64,000 nt of DNA from contig NZ_FTOP01000001.1 in assembly GCF_900156785.1 (NCBI RefSeq), positions 372,001 to 436,000 on the forward strand, read 5' to 3'. The notes under the pieces are model-generated. The model saw only the letters and a list, made by a program, of their open reading frames with translations, was not told the DNA's origin and did not search any database. A program made the position numbers and the translations under genes. The stretch is from Belliella pelovolcani. Its GTDB lineage: Bacteria > Bacteroidota > Bacteroidia > Cytophagales > Cyclobacteriaceae. Shown here piece by piece: positions 1 through 7,940 of this stretch; the stretch's first letter is position 1; every line of letters starts with the position of its first letter.

Positions 1-233
1 TGAATGCGAAAGTAAAGATCATTATCAGCATCATAATCCCAGCCTTCCAAGCGCATCATTTTGGTAACCAGATCTTCTACTTCATCATCCTTTAGACTCG
101 GAAATATGGCTTTTGTAGAATCAAATCGGAGCTGAAACTCCACATCAAAAAGCGCCGCAGAGCGATACTCCTCCAGACTTGGCTTCTGATTGATCGATCG
201 TCTCTTTGGTTGATTAGGCTCTAAAGAATACAT
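1..233 (-). CDS. Hypothetical protein, 3' end cut by window edge
   Basis: An open frame starts at an ATG at 233 and runs without a stop to the left edge, giving 77 visible codons beginning MYSLEPNQPKRRSINQKP. The visible part is acidic and rich in Glu/Asp, with no signal peptide and no recognisable motif. The start lies 1 nt after the stop of the upstream 147-residue gene (stop at 235), so the two are almost certainly co-transcribed and translationally coupled. I do not recognise the family. The C-terminus is missing and could hold the informative domain. Confidence 0.6.
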   Translation of the reverse strand, partial: MYSLEPNQPKRRSINQKPSLEEYRSAALFDVEFQLRFDSTKAIFPSLKDDEVEDLVTKMMRLEGWDYDADNDLYFRI

Positions 234-234
234 A

Positions 235-678
235 CTAGGGCTTATCTTTCAGGTATTGATTAGCAGCATTGGCAATCGCCATTTTAGCTTTACTGATTTG
301 TCGAGCCGCAAGTGCCAGATCTATATTCAGTGTATTTTCTAATGCTTGATTTTTAATCCAAGTATCAGGATCTTGATCTCGAAGTGAAGCTAGTACTTCT
401 GTATGAGTCACGATGACATTAGAAGGGCAATTGATTACCTGTGCGATTTCTTCTTCACTGAGTACAGCTTGGTATGTTTCACAAATCATTTTTGGACTGT
501 AGATGTAGCCAAATTCGAACGAATCATCCGCCCAAAGGAGTTTGCCTGTAAAAGCATCTTGATAGATCGCTCTTCCTTTGCCTTGATTGATGGCCTGAGA
601 AAGCATCTTCGACTTGACCAATGAAAAATGCTTGAAGACTTCCATACAAATAGCGTTATGGGATTGACTGTTGCTCAA
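235..678 (-). CDS. Hypothetical protein (147 aa), TTG start
   Basis: This is a 147-residue soluble protein without signal peptide or membrane segment. The chosen start is a TTG at 678 that directly abuts the TAA of the preceding 56-residue gene. A purine-rich AAGGAAG stretch lies a few bases upstream, which supports this start over the internal ATG at codon 12. The C-terminal third (about residues 105-140) is Ala/Ile-rich and probably helical. It is the middle member of a tight three-gene reverse-strand unit (56 aa, 147 aa, at least 77 aa). I do not recognise it and infer no function. Confidence 0.6.
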   Translation of the reverse strand: MSNSQSHNAICMEVFKHFSLVKSKMLSQAINQGKGRAIYQDAFTGKLLWADDSFEFGYIYSPKMICETYQAVLSEEEIAQVINCPSNVIVTHTEVLASLRDQDPDTWIKNQALENTLNIDLALAARQISKAKMAIANAANQYLKDKP

Positions 679-849
679 TTAAGCTTCCTTATTTTGATTG
701 AACTTGCTAAAAAAAATAGCTTCCGTCAGCTCAATCGCCTTATCAGCAATCACATTCACAAAACTGAAATAGGGCTGTGGCTTATCCTCTACAGAAATGT
801 GATTCTCTAAGCTTTGGATATTTTCTTCTTGTTGTAAGGTTTGATTCAT
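679..849 (-). CDS. Small hypothetical protein (56 aa)
   Basis: A short frame runs from the ATG at 849 to the TAA at 679-681. It encodes an acidic N-terminal half (MNQTLQQEENIQSLENHISV) and a likely amphipathic helix at about residues 30-52 (NVIADKAIELTEAIFFSKF). The main support is context: its stop touches the TTG start of the next gene, and that gene runs 1 nt from the following one, which is a typical operon arrangement. The family is unknown. It could be a small structural or adaptor protein for the two downstream unknowns. Confidence 0.5.
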   Translation of the reverse strand: MNQTLQQEENIQSLENHISVEDKPQPYFSFVNVIADKAIELTEAIFFSKFNQNKEA

Positions 850-1213
850 AGTATGAAATTGTAATTGACTCCAGGAATAATACCTATTTGATTTAAAAAC
901 TACCTTGTCTCAATTTCAAAAGTAAAACAATAGCCGTTCAGTTTTTTAGTCAATTCATATCCGCAGGGTTTGACTTCATATCCGTAGGGTTTTTGACAAA
1001 ATCCGCAATTTAGCGACGGTGTTCTCGCAGAGGAAAGCAAAGGGGCAGAGCTTGCTGAGGAGGGTGGAAGGAGTTGAAGAAAGCTACATGAAAACACCTT
1101 ATATTGATAAAAGGCAGGAAGCACTAAAAACTAAATTTCTTAAAGTTTGTGGATTTTAACGCGCCTCATTGATTTACAAGGTCATTACAAAATTGTCAAG
1201 TAAAATAAGCACC
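850..1213. other. Intergenic stretch without a convincing gene
   Basis: About 360 bases separate the left-edge operon from the 58-residue gene. I see a short tandem repeat (954-992), purine-rich tracts near 1030-1090, and no ORF I trust. A 74-codon reverse frame at 900-1124 has an unusual Ser/Cys/Pro-rich composition and is probably not coding. The promoter of the left-edge operon should lie just right of 850, but I cannot point to a clear match to the TTTG/TAnnTTTG consensus. Confidence 0.4.
954..992. repeat. Two-copy 21-nt tandem repeat
   Basis: The 18-base string TTCATATCCGCAGGGTTT (954-971) recurs at 975-992 with a single C-to-T change, offset by 21 bases. A weaker third echo (AAAATCCGCAA) follows. 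The period is a multiple of three and reads on the reverse strand as KPYGYEV/KPCGYEL, but the surrounding frame does not look like a real protein. Confidence 0.55.
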
Positions 1214-1247
1214 AAAAAAACCTCCAAGAATTTAATCTCGAAGGCTT
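1214..1247 (-). terminator. Intrinsic terminator of the 58-aa gene
   Basis: Read on the reverse strand, an 8-bp stem (CCTTCGAG with CTTGGAGG, two G-T wobbles, extendable by AAG/TTT) with an 8-nt loop is followed by seven T. It lies about 30 nt beyond the stop of the small gene at 1277-1453, which supports that gene being transcribed on its own. Confidence 0.6.
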
Positions 1248-1276
1248 AAAAGTTAAAATATCTTTGGGTATGAAAA

Positions 1277-1453
1277 TTAACTTCCACAACCAATACAATC
1301 GATATGGCTGTCCATGGGTTTGACACCTTTGAGTTGCATTTCTAAATTATGAATCTGATCACGGGTGTCCATATCCTGAAACATGTCCCCGGTCAAGGAT
1401 CCTTTCAGTTCTTCGATTTTCTTCTCCAATGAAGTTTGCTGTTCTGTAGTCAT
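1277..1453 (-). CDS. Small protein with C-terminal CxxC motif (58 aa)
   Basis: ATG at 1453, TAA at 1277-1279. The protein starts MTTEQQTSLEKKIEELKG, probably helical or coiled-coil through about residue 42 (LEKKIEELK and IHNLEMQLKG heptad-like stretches), then ends abruptly in DCIGCGS. The paired Cys (residues 53 and 56) sit three residues from the C-terminus, a layout suited to metal binding, redox chemistry or covalent attachment; this is inference. There is no signal peptide. It is monocistronic, divergent from the M20 amidohydrolase and followed by its own terminator. I do not recognise a named family. Confidence 0.65.
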   Translation of the reverse strand: MTTEQQTSLEKKIEELKGSLTGDMFQDMDTRDQIHNLEMQLKGVKPMDSHIDCIGCGS

Positions 1454-1639
1454 GATTTATTTGGTTTTAAGTGGTAAGCACCTTACAAAATAAAAAAGTT
1501 CTATAAAATTTTCAGCCTCTTGATGCTCAGAATTATAAAAAAACCAATTCATTTCTGTACGCCGGAACAATCCCCGCATAAATTTTGTCAATCTATTAGG
1601 TATTCTACAATTTTGATTTTTAACAACAGCTATTTTCTT

Positions 1640-2773
1640 ATGGATCAAAAGTCCTTCCTAAAACTCAAAAATCTCCGTCATACACTCCACCAATACCCCG
1701 AAGTATCAGGTGAAGAAAAACAAACTGCCGAGCGTATTTTAGATTTCTTCGAACCACTACAGCCTGATCAAGTAATCAGAAATATCGGAGGACATGGGTT
1801 AGCATTTATTTTTGAAGGGAAGGAAAAAGGCCCCACTTCACTCTTCCGCTGTGAACTTGATGCCTTGCCAATTTTAGAAAAAAACAACATCAAACATCAA
1901 TCCACAATCCCAGGCAAAGCACATCTCTGTGGACATGATGGTCATATGGCAATTATCTCAGGATTGGGTTTATTCCTACATCAGCAGAGACCACAAAAGG
2001 GACGCGTCATTTTACTTTTTCAGCCAGCAGAAGAGACTGGCCTAGGAGCAGCAGCCGTAATCGAAGATGCCAAATTCAAAAAAATCAAACCCGATTATGC
2101 CTTTGCCCTTCACAACTTGCCAGGCTACGAACAGCATCAAATCATCATCAAAAAAGGCACTTTCACGGCCGCATCCGCAGGCTTGATCGTCAAGCTCAAG
2201 GGTGAAAACTCACATGCTGCCCATCCAGAAGCTGGAAATAGCCCCGCAGAAGCCATGTCCAAAATCATCGTGGCACTTCAAAAACTTCCTGATGCCATGA
2301 AGAAATTTAGTCTGATTACGGTTATCCATGCCAGATTGGGCGAAGTAGCCTTTGGTACCACGCCTGCTGATGCGACCATCATGGCTACCTTAAGGGCTTT
2401 TGAAAATGACACACAAGTCCTCCTTCAACAGTATGCAGAAAAGCTCTGCACCCAGATTGCCAAAGAGTATGGCCTTGAGATCAGTTTTGAATATACAGAG
2501 GAGTTTGCGGCCAGTCACAATGATGTAGATGCTTGGGAGTTTGGTAATGAAGCTGCCAAAAAGCTGAAGCTCAAAACCAAACACATCCGCTTACCTTTCA
2601 GGTGGTCTGAAGATTTTGGGCTATTTTCTATTCATACCAAGACGCTCCTTTTTGGGCTTGGTTCAGGAAAAAATCACCCCCAACTACATGAAAATGATTA
2701 CGACTTCCCAGATAACATCATTCCTACGGGAGTGAAAATGTTCGAGGAAATCATCGATCAAATTCATCATTAA
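1640..2773 (+). CDS. M20-family amidohydrolase
   Basis: A 377-residue metallopeptidase-like enzyme of the M20 (hippurate hydrolase / N-acyl-amino-acid deacylase) group, which removes acyl groups from amino acids. The metal-binding CGHDGH lies at residues 97-102, then FQPAEETGLGA with the catalytic/ligand Glu pair, HNLPG, and GENSHAAHPEAG in the dimerisation lid domain. The start is placed at ATG 1640 (MDQKSFLKLKNLRHTLH), where homology-like sequence begins; an upstream in-frame ATG at 1520 would add 40 unlikely residues. There is no signal peptide, so it is cytoplasmic. It sits 44 nt upstream of alr on the same strand, probably one operon. The exact substrate cannot be read from sequence. Confidence 0.85.
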   Translation: MDQKSFLKLKNLRHTLHQYPEVSGEEKQTAERILDFFEPLQPDQVIRNIGGHGLAFIFEGKEKGPTSLFRCELDALPILEKNNIKHQSTIPGKAHLCGHDGHMAIISGLGLFLHQQRPQKGRVILLFQPAEETGLGAAAVIEDAKFKKIKPDYAFALHNLPGYEQHQIIIKKGTFTAASAGLIVKLKGENSHAAHPEAGNSPAEAMSKIIVALQKLPDAMKKFSLITVIHARLGEVAFGTTPADATIMATLRAFENDTQVLLQQYAEKLCTQIAKEYGLEISFEYTEEFAASHNDVDAWEFGNEAAKKLKLKTKHIRLPFRWSEDFGLFSIHTKTLLFGLGSGKNHPQLHENDYDFPDNIIPTGVKMFEEIIDQIHH

Positions 2774-2817
2774 GCTTCTGATCAATCAATTTTAAAATTT
2801 ATTCTAGCATCCCTTTC

Positions 2818-3972
2818 ATGAATCATACTTCATACATAGAAATCAGTAAATCAGCCTACAAAAAAAATATTCAATTTCTCCGGCAGGAAGTAGACGAGCA
2901 GACGACAATCTCTGCGGTAGTCAAAGGCAATGCATATGGACATGGCATAGAACATATAGTCCCCATTGCAGAAGCAGCTGGAGTGAGACATTTCAGTACT
3001 TTTTCAGCTGACGAAGCTCTTCGGGTCTTTGAGGCCAGCAGCAAAAAGTCAGAAATAATGATCATGGGGATGTTGGAAAATAGTGATTTGGAGGAGTTGA
3101 TCAGAAAGGGTATTAGTTTTTTTGTATTTGAGTTTGACCGGTTAGAAAAGACCATACAAGCTGCTAAATCTACGGGAATCAAAGCCAAAATACACATTGA
3201 AGTAGAGACTGGCTTTCACAGAACTGGCTTTGAATGGGCTGAAAGAGAAAAGCTCCTTGAAATTCTACGGGAAAATGAATCGCATTTATATTTGGCTGGA
3301 CTTTGTACGCATTATGCAGGAGCTGAGAGTGTCAGCAACTATGTGCGTGTAAGGGAACAAATCAAAAAATACCATCAATTCAAAGATTGGTTTACTGAGA
3401 AAGGTATGTCATTCGAGAGATACCATACCGCATGCTCTGCAGCGACTTTTAGCTATCCCGAAACAATTATGGATATGGTCAGGATTGGAATTGCTTCCTA
3501 TGGGTTTTGGCCAACCATGGAAACTTACATGTATAAGTTCAAAAGTCTACCAGAAAACAACAAAAACCCTCTCAAAAGATTGATTTCTTGGAAAAGTAGC
3601 ATCATGAGTTTGAAAAAAGTCAAGATGGGAGATTTTATAGGCTATGGCTCTAGCTACATGGCTCCAAGAGATATGACCATTGCTCTGGTTCCAATTGGCT
3701 ATTCCCACGGCTATAGCCGGTTGTTGAGCAACCAGGGTAAGGTGCTGATCGCAGGGAAAATCGTCTCTGTGGTAGGCACTGTCACCATGAATAGTATAGC
3801 TGTAGACATCACAGACTTAAAGAATGTCAAAAAAGGAGATGAAGTAGTTTTGATCGGTAAGCAAAAGAAAAACGAAATCACAGTTGCCTCCTTTGGTGAG
3901 TCTACCCAGCAAGTGAATTATGAATTACTCACCAGACTACCCATGGATATTCCCAGGAAAGTTGTCAAGTAA
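2818..3972 (+). CDS. alr: Alanine racemase
   Basis: A 384-residue fold-type III PLP enzyme that interconverts L- and D-alanine for peptidoglycan. The PLP lysine is K36 in AVVKGNAYGHG, and the GYGSSY segment near residues 275-280 carries the second catalytic base (Tyr). The C-terminal beta-domain includes VPIGYSHGYSR and GTVTMNS. The length is normal for stand-alone Alr. Many Bacteroidota carry a MurF-Alr fusion, so this may be an additional or broader-specificity racemase. It follows the M20 enzyme by 44 nt; an acylase plus racemase pair could process N-acyl or D-amino acids (inference). Confidence 0.88.
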   Translation: MNHTSYIEISKSAYKKNIQFLRQEVDEQTTISAVVKGNAYGHGIEHIVPIAEAAGVRHFSTFSADEALRVFEASSKKSEIMIMGMLENSDLEELIRKGISFFVFEFDRLEKTIQAAKSTGIKAKIHIEVETGFHRTGFEWAEREKLLEILRENESHLYLAGLCTHYAGAESVSNYVRVREQIKKYHQFKDWFTEKGMSFERYHTACSAATFSYPETIMDMVRIGIASYGFWPTMETYMYKFKSLPENNKNPLKRLISWKSSIMSLKKVKMGDFIGYGSSYMAPRDMTIALVPIGYSHGYSRLLSNQGKVLIAGKIVSVVGTVTMNSIAVDITDLKNVKKGDEVVLIGKQKKNEITVASFGESTQQVNYELLTRLPMDIPRKVVK

Positions 3973-3981
3973 ATAAAGATG

Positions 3982-4008
3982 AAAGAGCTGCTTATTGGGC
4001 AGCTCTTT
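3982..4008. terminator. Bidirectional terminator between alr and desaturase
   Basis: AAAGAGCTGC and GCAGCTCTTT form a perfect 10-bp stem with a 7-nt loop. On the plus strand it is followed by T-rich sequence 10 nt after alr. The desaturase stop codon (3992-3994) lies in the loop and its last codons form one arm, so the hairpin doubles as the end of the reverse-strand coding sequence. Confidence 0.7.
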
Positions 4009-5065
4009 TTAAGAATTTGTAATGTGAATGCAAGGCCATAGACAAAGTCTCGTGCTCATGATATGGTAGACCGTGTTCTAGTGCTGTAGTCCTGACGATT
4101 TCAGACATGGCAGGATAGTGAATATGGCAGATTTTTGGAAAAAGGTGATGCTCTACTTGGAAGTTAAGCCCTCCACAGAAGAATGCCGCCATTTTACTTT
4201 TCCTAGCAAAGTTAGAAGTAGTTCTCATCTGATGCTCAGCCCAAGACTCTTCAATATTTTCAGACTCTTTGGGGTGAGGAATAGTGGTCTCCTCTACCAA
4301 ATGTGCGAGTTGGAACACCAAGCCCAAGACCAAACCCATGGTAAAGTTCATCGCCAAATAACCAATCAAAAACTGCCACCAATTGATATCCATCACCACC
4401 AAAGGCAAGACGATATACATGCCATAGTAAAGCAATTTGTAAAAGAATAGATTGAAATATTCGCGCTTTGGATGGTCATTGGTATGACTACCAATCTTTT
4501 CCTGGAAGAACTTCACATAATCTTTTCTAAAGAACCAGGAAATTGAAGCAAGCGCGTAAAGAAAAAACGCATAAATATGCTGAAAGCGATGAATGAATTT
4601 CTTTTTCTCATCTTTAGATATTCTGATCAATCCCGGAGCAACATCCAAATCCCCGTCATGCCCCATGATATTGGTATAAGTATGATGAACTTTATTGTGG
4701 GTGATTTTCCAAATATAGACATTGGCCCCGATCAGGTTGAAAATATAGCCCAGCGCATCATTCACCCACTTCTTGTTAGAATAAGAGCCATGTAATGCAT
4801 CATGACAGATATTGAAGCCTATAAATGACATGGTCGCACCCAATCCTATAGCTAGCAGTAAGCTCCCCCAAAGAGGAAATACCTCTAGTAGTATCAAAAT
4901 ATAAAAACTGACAAATAGCAATAAATAGAAAACAGTCTTAAAGACCATTGCACTATTAGCCGTTTTTGAAATTTGATTGTTTTGAAAATAGGCTTCTACT
5001 CTTGATTTAACTGTAGGGTAAAACGCTGACTTTTGGGTATCGACAAACTTAAGGGATTGATTCAT
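3992..5065 (-). CDS. Membrane fatty-acid (acyl-lipid) desaturase
   Basis: A 357-residue integral-membrane di-iron desaturase that introduces a double bond into acyl chains, probably of membrane lipids. Three histidine boxes are visible: HDALH (88-92), HNKVHH (123-128) and QVEHH (303-307). The glutamine in place of the first His of box 3 is typical of front-end (delta-5/delta-6) desaturases and of the linoleoyl-CoA desaturase group. No cytochrome b5 domain is fused. Hydrophobic segments lie near 42-85 and 175-245. It is convergent with alr and shares a terminator. A role in adjusting membrane fluidity is the usual one; substrate and regiospecificity are unknown. Confidence 0.85.
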   Translation of the reverse strand: MNQSLKFVDTQKSAFYPTVKSRVEAYFQNNQISKTANSAMVFKTVFYLLLFVSFYILILLEVFPLWGSLLLAIGLGATMSFIGFNICHDALHGSYSNKKWVNDALGYIFNLIGANVYIWKITHNKVHHTYTNIMGHDGDLDVAPGLIRISKDEKKKFIHRFQHIYAFFLYALASISWFFRKDYVKFFQEKIGSHTNDHPKREYFNLFFYKLLYYGMYIVLPLVVMDINWWQFLIGYLAMNFTMGLVLGLVFQLAHLVEETTIPHPKESENIEESWAEHQMRTTSNFARKSKMAAFFCGGLNFQVEHHLFPKICHIHYPAMSEIVRTTALEHGLPYHEHETLSMALHSHYKFLKRAAQ

Positions 5066-5202
5066 GAAATATGGAGGATAATCGGAAATTTAATTGGGTA
5101 ATCTAAGTCAACGTATGCTTTAATAATGATTCAAAACCAATTTAAGTTCAATTGAAGATTGTCATAACTCAAATAATGGGGACTGCTCGTTACAAAGCAC
5201 AT

Positions 5203-5667
5203 CTAAATCAATATGCTTTTTAGATCCGCTGGAGAATAATTCACAGACTTGAGTGTTTTTCGGTCTCCTGCCCTGAAGACCAGGTACATTTCACCTTCTT
5301 TTTCATAAAAACAATCTACTCCCTGATTTTGATAATGCGCCACAGTGGCCTCTGCTTCTGCCAGGTCTTTACAAGCTTTGCTCATATTGGAGCGCTGTAC
5401 TTCATCAAAGAGGTCTTTGAACTTCTCTGCCAATCCAAACTCTAGAATAGCTCCAGATAAAACATATTGTATATCACAAAGTGCGTCAGCAATCTCTACA
5501 ATATTCTGATCTGCGATAGCTTCTTCCAACTCCTTGAGCTCCTCGGCAATTAAAGACACTCTAAGCTCGCACCTTTTTGCGTCGGGGATTTTTGGCTGGG
5601 AAAGAATGGGGTGCTTGAATGTCTGATGAAAAGCGGCTACTGAGGTAAGTGATTTGGGGTCTTGCAT
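5203..5667 (-). CDS. MazG-like nucleoside triphosphate pyrophosphohydrolase
   Basis: A 154-residue all-alpha NTP pyrophosphohydrolase-like protein of the MazG/PRA-PH superfamily, which hydrolyses (d)NTPs or related nucleotides to the monophosphate and pyrophosphate. The Mg-binding helices carry EELKELEE (42-49) and EIADALCD (58-65), matching the ExxE and ExxD pattern. A C-terminal extension (about 95-154) includes a small beta element, VDCFYEKEGEMYLVF. I start at ATG 5667 (MQDPKSLTSV); the frame is open to 5808, but that N-terminus is out of character. It is transcribed away from the lipoprotein at 5851 and lies about 140 nt upstream of the desaturase on the same strand. Confidence 0.75.
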   Translation of the reverse strand: MQDPKSLTSVAAFHQTFKHPILSQPKIPDAKRCELRVSLIAEELKELEEAIADQNIVEIADALCDIQYVLSGAILEFGLAEKFKDLFDEVQRSNMSKACKDLAEAEATVAHYQNQGVDCFYEKEGEMYLVFRAGDRKTLKSVNYSPADLKSILI

Positions 5668-5789
5668 AGGTTTGATTCTATTTGTAATGCTAATTTTTGG
5701 ACATTGATCAGTCATTTGAATGTCCATTGAATAAAGAAACAAAACTTTATGCATATCAGGAAATGAAATATTCAAATCAGCAAGAAAAA

Positions 5790-5814
5790 TCCCCCAAGGA
5801 ACTTCCAAGGGGGA
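5790..5814 (-). terminator. Intrinsic terminator of the EF-hand lipoprotein gene
   Basis: A G/C-rich interrupted stem (TCCCCC/GGGGGA, AA-AA internal loop, then GGA/TCC) is followed on the reverse strand by TTTTTCTT. It is about 35 nt beyond the stop at 5851. Confidence 0.7.
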
Positions 5815-5850
5815 TAAGATTATTGAATAAAAAAATCGGTGAGATAGTGG

Positions 5851-6633
5851 TTATTTTCTTTTGAGCATTACAGCGGTCTCAAGGTTACTTTCAATTCTAG
5901 TCAAAATAGCTGCATTACCATCAGCACTGTTTGGGCCGATGTCGATTCTACCATCACCATTAGCATCTACAGCAGTATTGAAATCAATCCCTGCAAATAA
6001 TTTATCCATATCAAAAGATAAAATCATCTCAGTATCACCATCCACTTCTACTCCAGCAGCATTTTGAGACCTTGCTTTGATCATCTTCTCAGTAGTCAAC
6101 CAAATGGTAGAAACTTTACCATTGATCTCCCCTGCTATCCAAAGGGATTTTTCGTACATAGGATCATTGGAACTACCGTCTGTTTTCTTAAATAATCTAA
6201 AATTCACCTCAGTGTAATTACCTTGAGGGCTTCTTCCCTCCGCGATAGTTGACACCCTAACGTCTCCATTGTTTACCAAAATTACATTTCTCGACTTGGA
6301 GGCTTCATTGTGAAATGAGGTGTTCACATTGGTTCTCAGAGAAATATTACCAATGCTGATACCTGCCAAAAGATCTGCTTTAGCTGCGTAGCGCATTTCT
6401 ACATCTTTTGTCCCTACTGCAAATTGACTAGTTGCAAAACCATTCACGATAACTCTATCGTTCATCCTTGCATTGGAAGAACCACTGCTCTCTGTAGTTG
6501 CACTCAGCGCAACATTGCTTTGTGGTTCGTCCATGTTGGCATCATCATCTTGAGAACAAGAAAAAGTTAGGAATCCAAGAGCCATAATGAATGCCAGTTT
6601 TTGAATGTGTTTGATTGAATTTTTCATTTTCAT
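5851..6633 (-). CDS. Secreted lipoprotein with EF-hand-like loop
   Basis: A 260-residue lipoprotein. The N-terminus has a basic stretch, a hydrophobic core (LAFIMALGFLTF) and a lipobox ending in SCSQDDD; the acidic residues after the Cys resemble the lipoprotein export signal of Bacteroidota surface lipoproteins. The body is Ser/Asn/Thr-rich. Near the C-terminus DANGDGRID (223-231) matches a calcium-binding EF-hand/dockerin-type loop. I do not recognise the domain. It is monocistronic, with its own terminator and a long AT-rich leader region (6634-6840). Confidence 0.75.
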   Translation of the reverse strand: MKMKNSIKHIQKLAFIMALGFLTFSCSQDDDANMDEPQSNVALSATTESSGSSNARMNDRVIVNGFATSQFAVGTKDVEMRYAAKADLLAGISIGNISLRTNVNTSFHNEASKSRNVILVNNGDVRVSTIAEGRSPQGNYTEVNFRLFKKTDGSSNDPMYEKSLWIAGEINGKVSTIWLTTEKMIKARSQNAAGVEVDGDTEMILSFDMDKLFAGIDFNTAVDANGDGRIDIGPNSADGNAAILTRIESNLETAVMLKRK

Positions 6634-6844
6634 AAATAGTTGGTTTACGATAATGAATTACGCAATGCCTGTGCCAACGGATCGGGTAAAAAATGACAAA
6701 ATATTTGTATCCGAAACAATTTATGGTCTTAAAAACCAGAAATTGGATTTAAGTAAAAAAACGTTACTTAAATTCTATTTATAACAGTTCGTTTATATTT
6801 TTAGTCGTTTCATATATTTCATCCATCCTGTCCAATATAAATAA

Positions 6845-6874
6845 AAAAAGCCTCAGAGAGATCTGAGGCTTTTT
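6845..6874 (-). terminator. Intrinsic terminator of DUF4382 lipoprotein gene
   Basis: AAAAAGCCTCAG and CTGAGGCTTTTT form a perfect 12-bp stem with a 6-nt loop. The A/T ends make it usable in both directions. It lies about 20 nt beyond the stop at 6896. Confidence 0.8.
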
Positions 6875-6895
6875 AATCATTCAAGGTAGTAGTAA

Positions 6896-7795
6896 TTAAA
6901 GTTCAATATTTGCTATTGTAACTTGCCTGCTATCAACAGTCACATCGGTTACAGTTTGAACTACAGTTGGTACGCCTTCAGCATCAATTTCAGCTACTAT
7001 TAAGTCATAAGACTTAGGTGCCAAGAAGGCAAGTATATAATCTCCGTTATCTTCCGCACGAGTACTAGAGATGGCATTTGGAAATCTTACTTCTTCGCCT
7101 TCTGGATCATCACTTTCAGATTCATCAAATGACCCCGCTTCATATGCATATACTACATAAGCGCTTTCAGCATTTCTGTTTGAAATATTTCCTCTGATAT
7201 CACCAGCTTCATTATTGACAATCACTCTGATCGTAGGTTTCAAAAGATACATTCCCGTTACTCCAGCTTTTGTAACTGATTTCCTTAGATCAAAATCAGC
7301 TGTAATTTCAACAGTTCCATTAACAGGAACGGTAAATTCACCAACCGCCTTATATCCAGTCTGCTCTCCACTTGGCACAAACAATGGCACTTGCGTTCCA
7401 TCTTCAAAAGTAATGTAACAACCTGGATTAGAAGCGGTGCTTCCTCTAGTAGCAGCATCTAGCTTGAATCTCACGCCAGTGTATCTTCCAGCGCCTGCTG
7501 TAAAATCACCAAGAAGCTCAGTTCTACCATTTTGCAATTCCAACAAATTAATGGTTACTGGCCCTTCGAATTCCTCAGCAGTTTGCCAAGATCCTCCTTC
7601 TTTTTGGTATTCGATTCCCAAGAAGGTAATATATACGCCTGTCACACCTTCTTCATCTATAGGAGCATCAGTAATGTTCATTTTAATCTGCCCCTCCCCG
7701 TTGATGTCTTCATCATTTGAGCATGAGAATAGCCCAAAACTGATCACCGAGATAAACACGACAATCATTCCGAATAATTGGTTCTTTGTTTTCAT
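6896..7795 (-). CDS. DUF4382-type lipoprotein
   Basis: A 299-residue lipoprotein with signal peptide and lipobox (SFGLFSCSNDEDINGEG). Residues about 38-195 (GQIKMNITDAPIDEEGVTGVY ... ELLGDFTAGAGRYTGVRFKL ... GYKAVGEFTVPVNGTVEITADFDLRKSV) look like the DUF4382 domain, a beta-sandwich common in Bacteroidota and archaeal surface proteins with no assigned reaction. The remaining 100 residues resemble a carboxypeptidase-regulatory-type beta domain (GDIRGNIS ... YILAFLAPKSYDLIVAEID). The ATG at 7795 (MKTKNQLFG) is preferred to the in-frame ATG at 7822 because it gives a clean signal peptide. Confidence 0.75.
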   Translation of the reverse strand: MKTKNQLFGMIVVFISVISFGLFSCSNDEDINGEGQIKMNITDAPIDEEGVTGVYITFLGIEYQKEGGSWQTAEEFEGPVTINLLELQNGRTELLGDFTAGAGRYTGVRFKLDAATRGSTASNPGCYITFEDGTQVPLFVPSGEQTGYKAVGEFTVPVNGTVEITADFDLRKSVTKAGVTGMYLLKPTIRVIVNNEAGDIRGNISNRNAESAYVVYAYEAGSFDESESDDPEGEEVRFPNAISSTRAEDNGDYILAFLAPKSYDLIVAEIDAEGVPTVVQTVTDVTVDSRQVTIANIEL

Positions 7796-7885
7796 GGTAA
7801 TTATTTTTTGTTTTCTATTCAAAGTAACACCATGATAATGAAGTGGGCATGAAGGTGAAATGAAGACAAAATGAAATTCAAAAAA

Positions 7886-7918
7886 AAACGCAAAGTAAAT
7901 TCACCTTACTTTGCGTTT
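7886..7918 (-). terminator. Intrinsic terminator of the exported SOD gene
   Basis: CGCAAAGTAA and TTACTTTGCG pair over 10 bp (13 with AAA/TTT) around a 7-nt loop. The reverse strand continues into a T run. It is 22 nt beyond the SOD stop. Confidence 0.8.
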
Positions 7919-7940
7919 GAAGAAATTAATCTAATATCTC

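Noticed and set aside
900-1124. 74-codon reverse ORF containing KPYGYEVKPCGYEL
   Set aside because: The repeat explains the pattern; the rest is low-complexity Ser/Leu/Pro with no start context or homology-like signal, so I list only the DNA repeat.
1520-1639. 40-codon N-terminal extension of the M20 enzyme
   Set aside because: The extension is unlike the family; ATG 1640 gives the expected N-terminus.
5668-5808. 47-codon N-terminal extension of the MazG-like gene
   Set aside because: Hydrophobic, unlike the family, and it runs into the terminator of the neighbouring lipoprotein gene.
7437-7835. 132-codon plus-strand ORF
   Set aside because: Antisense to the DUF4382 lipoprotein gene, with no independent evidence.
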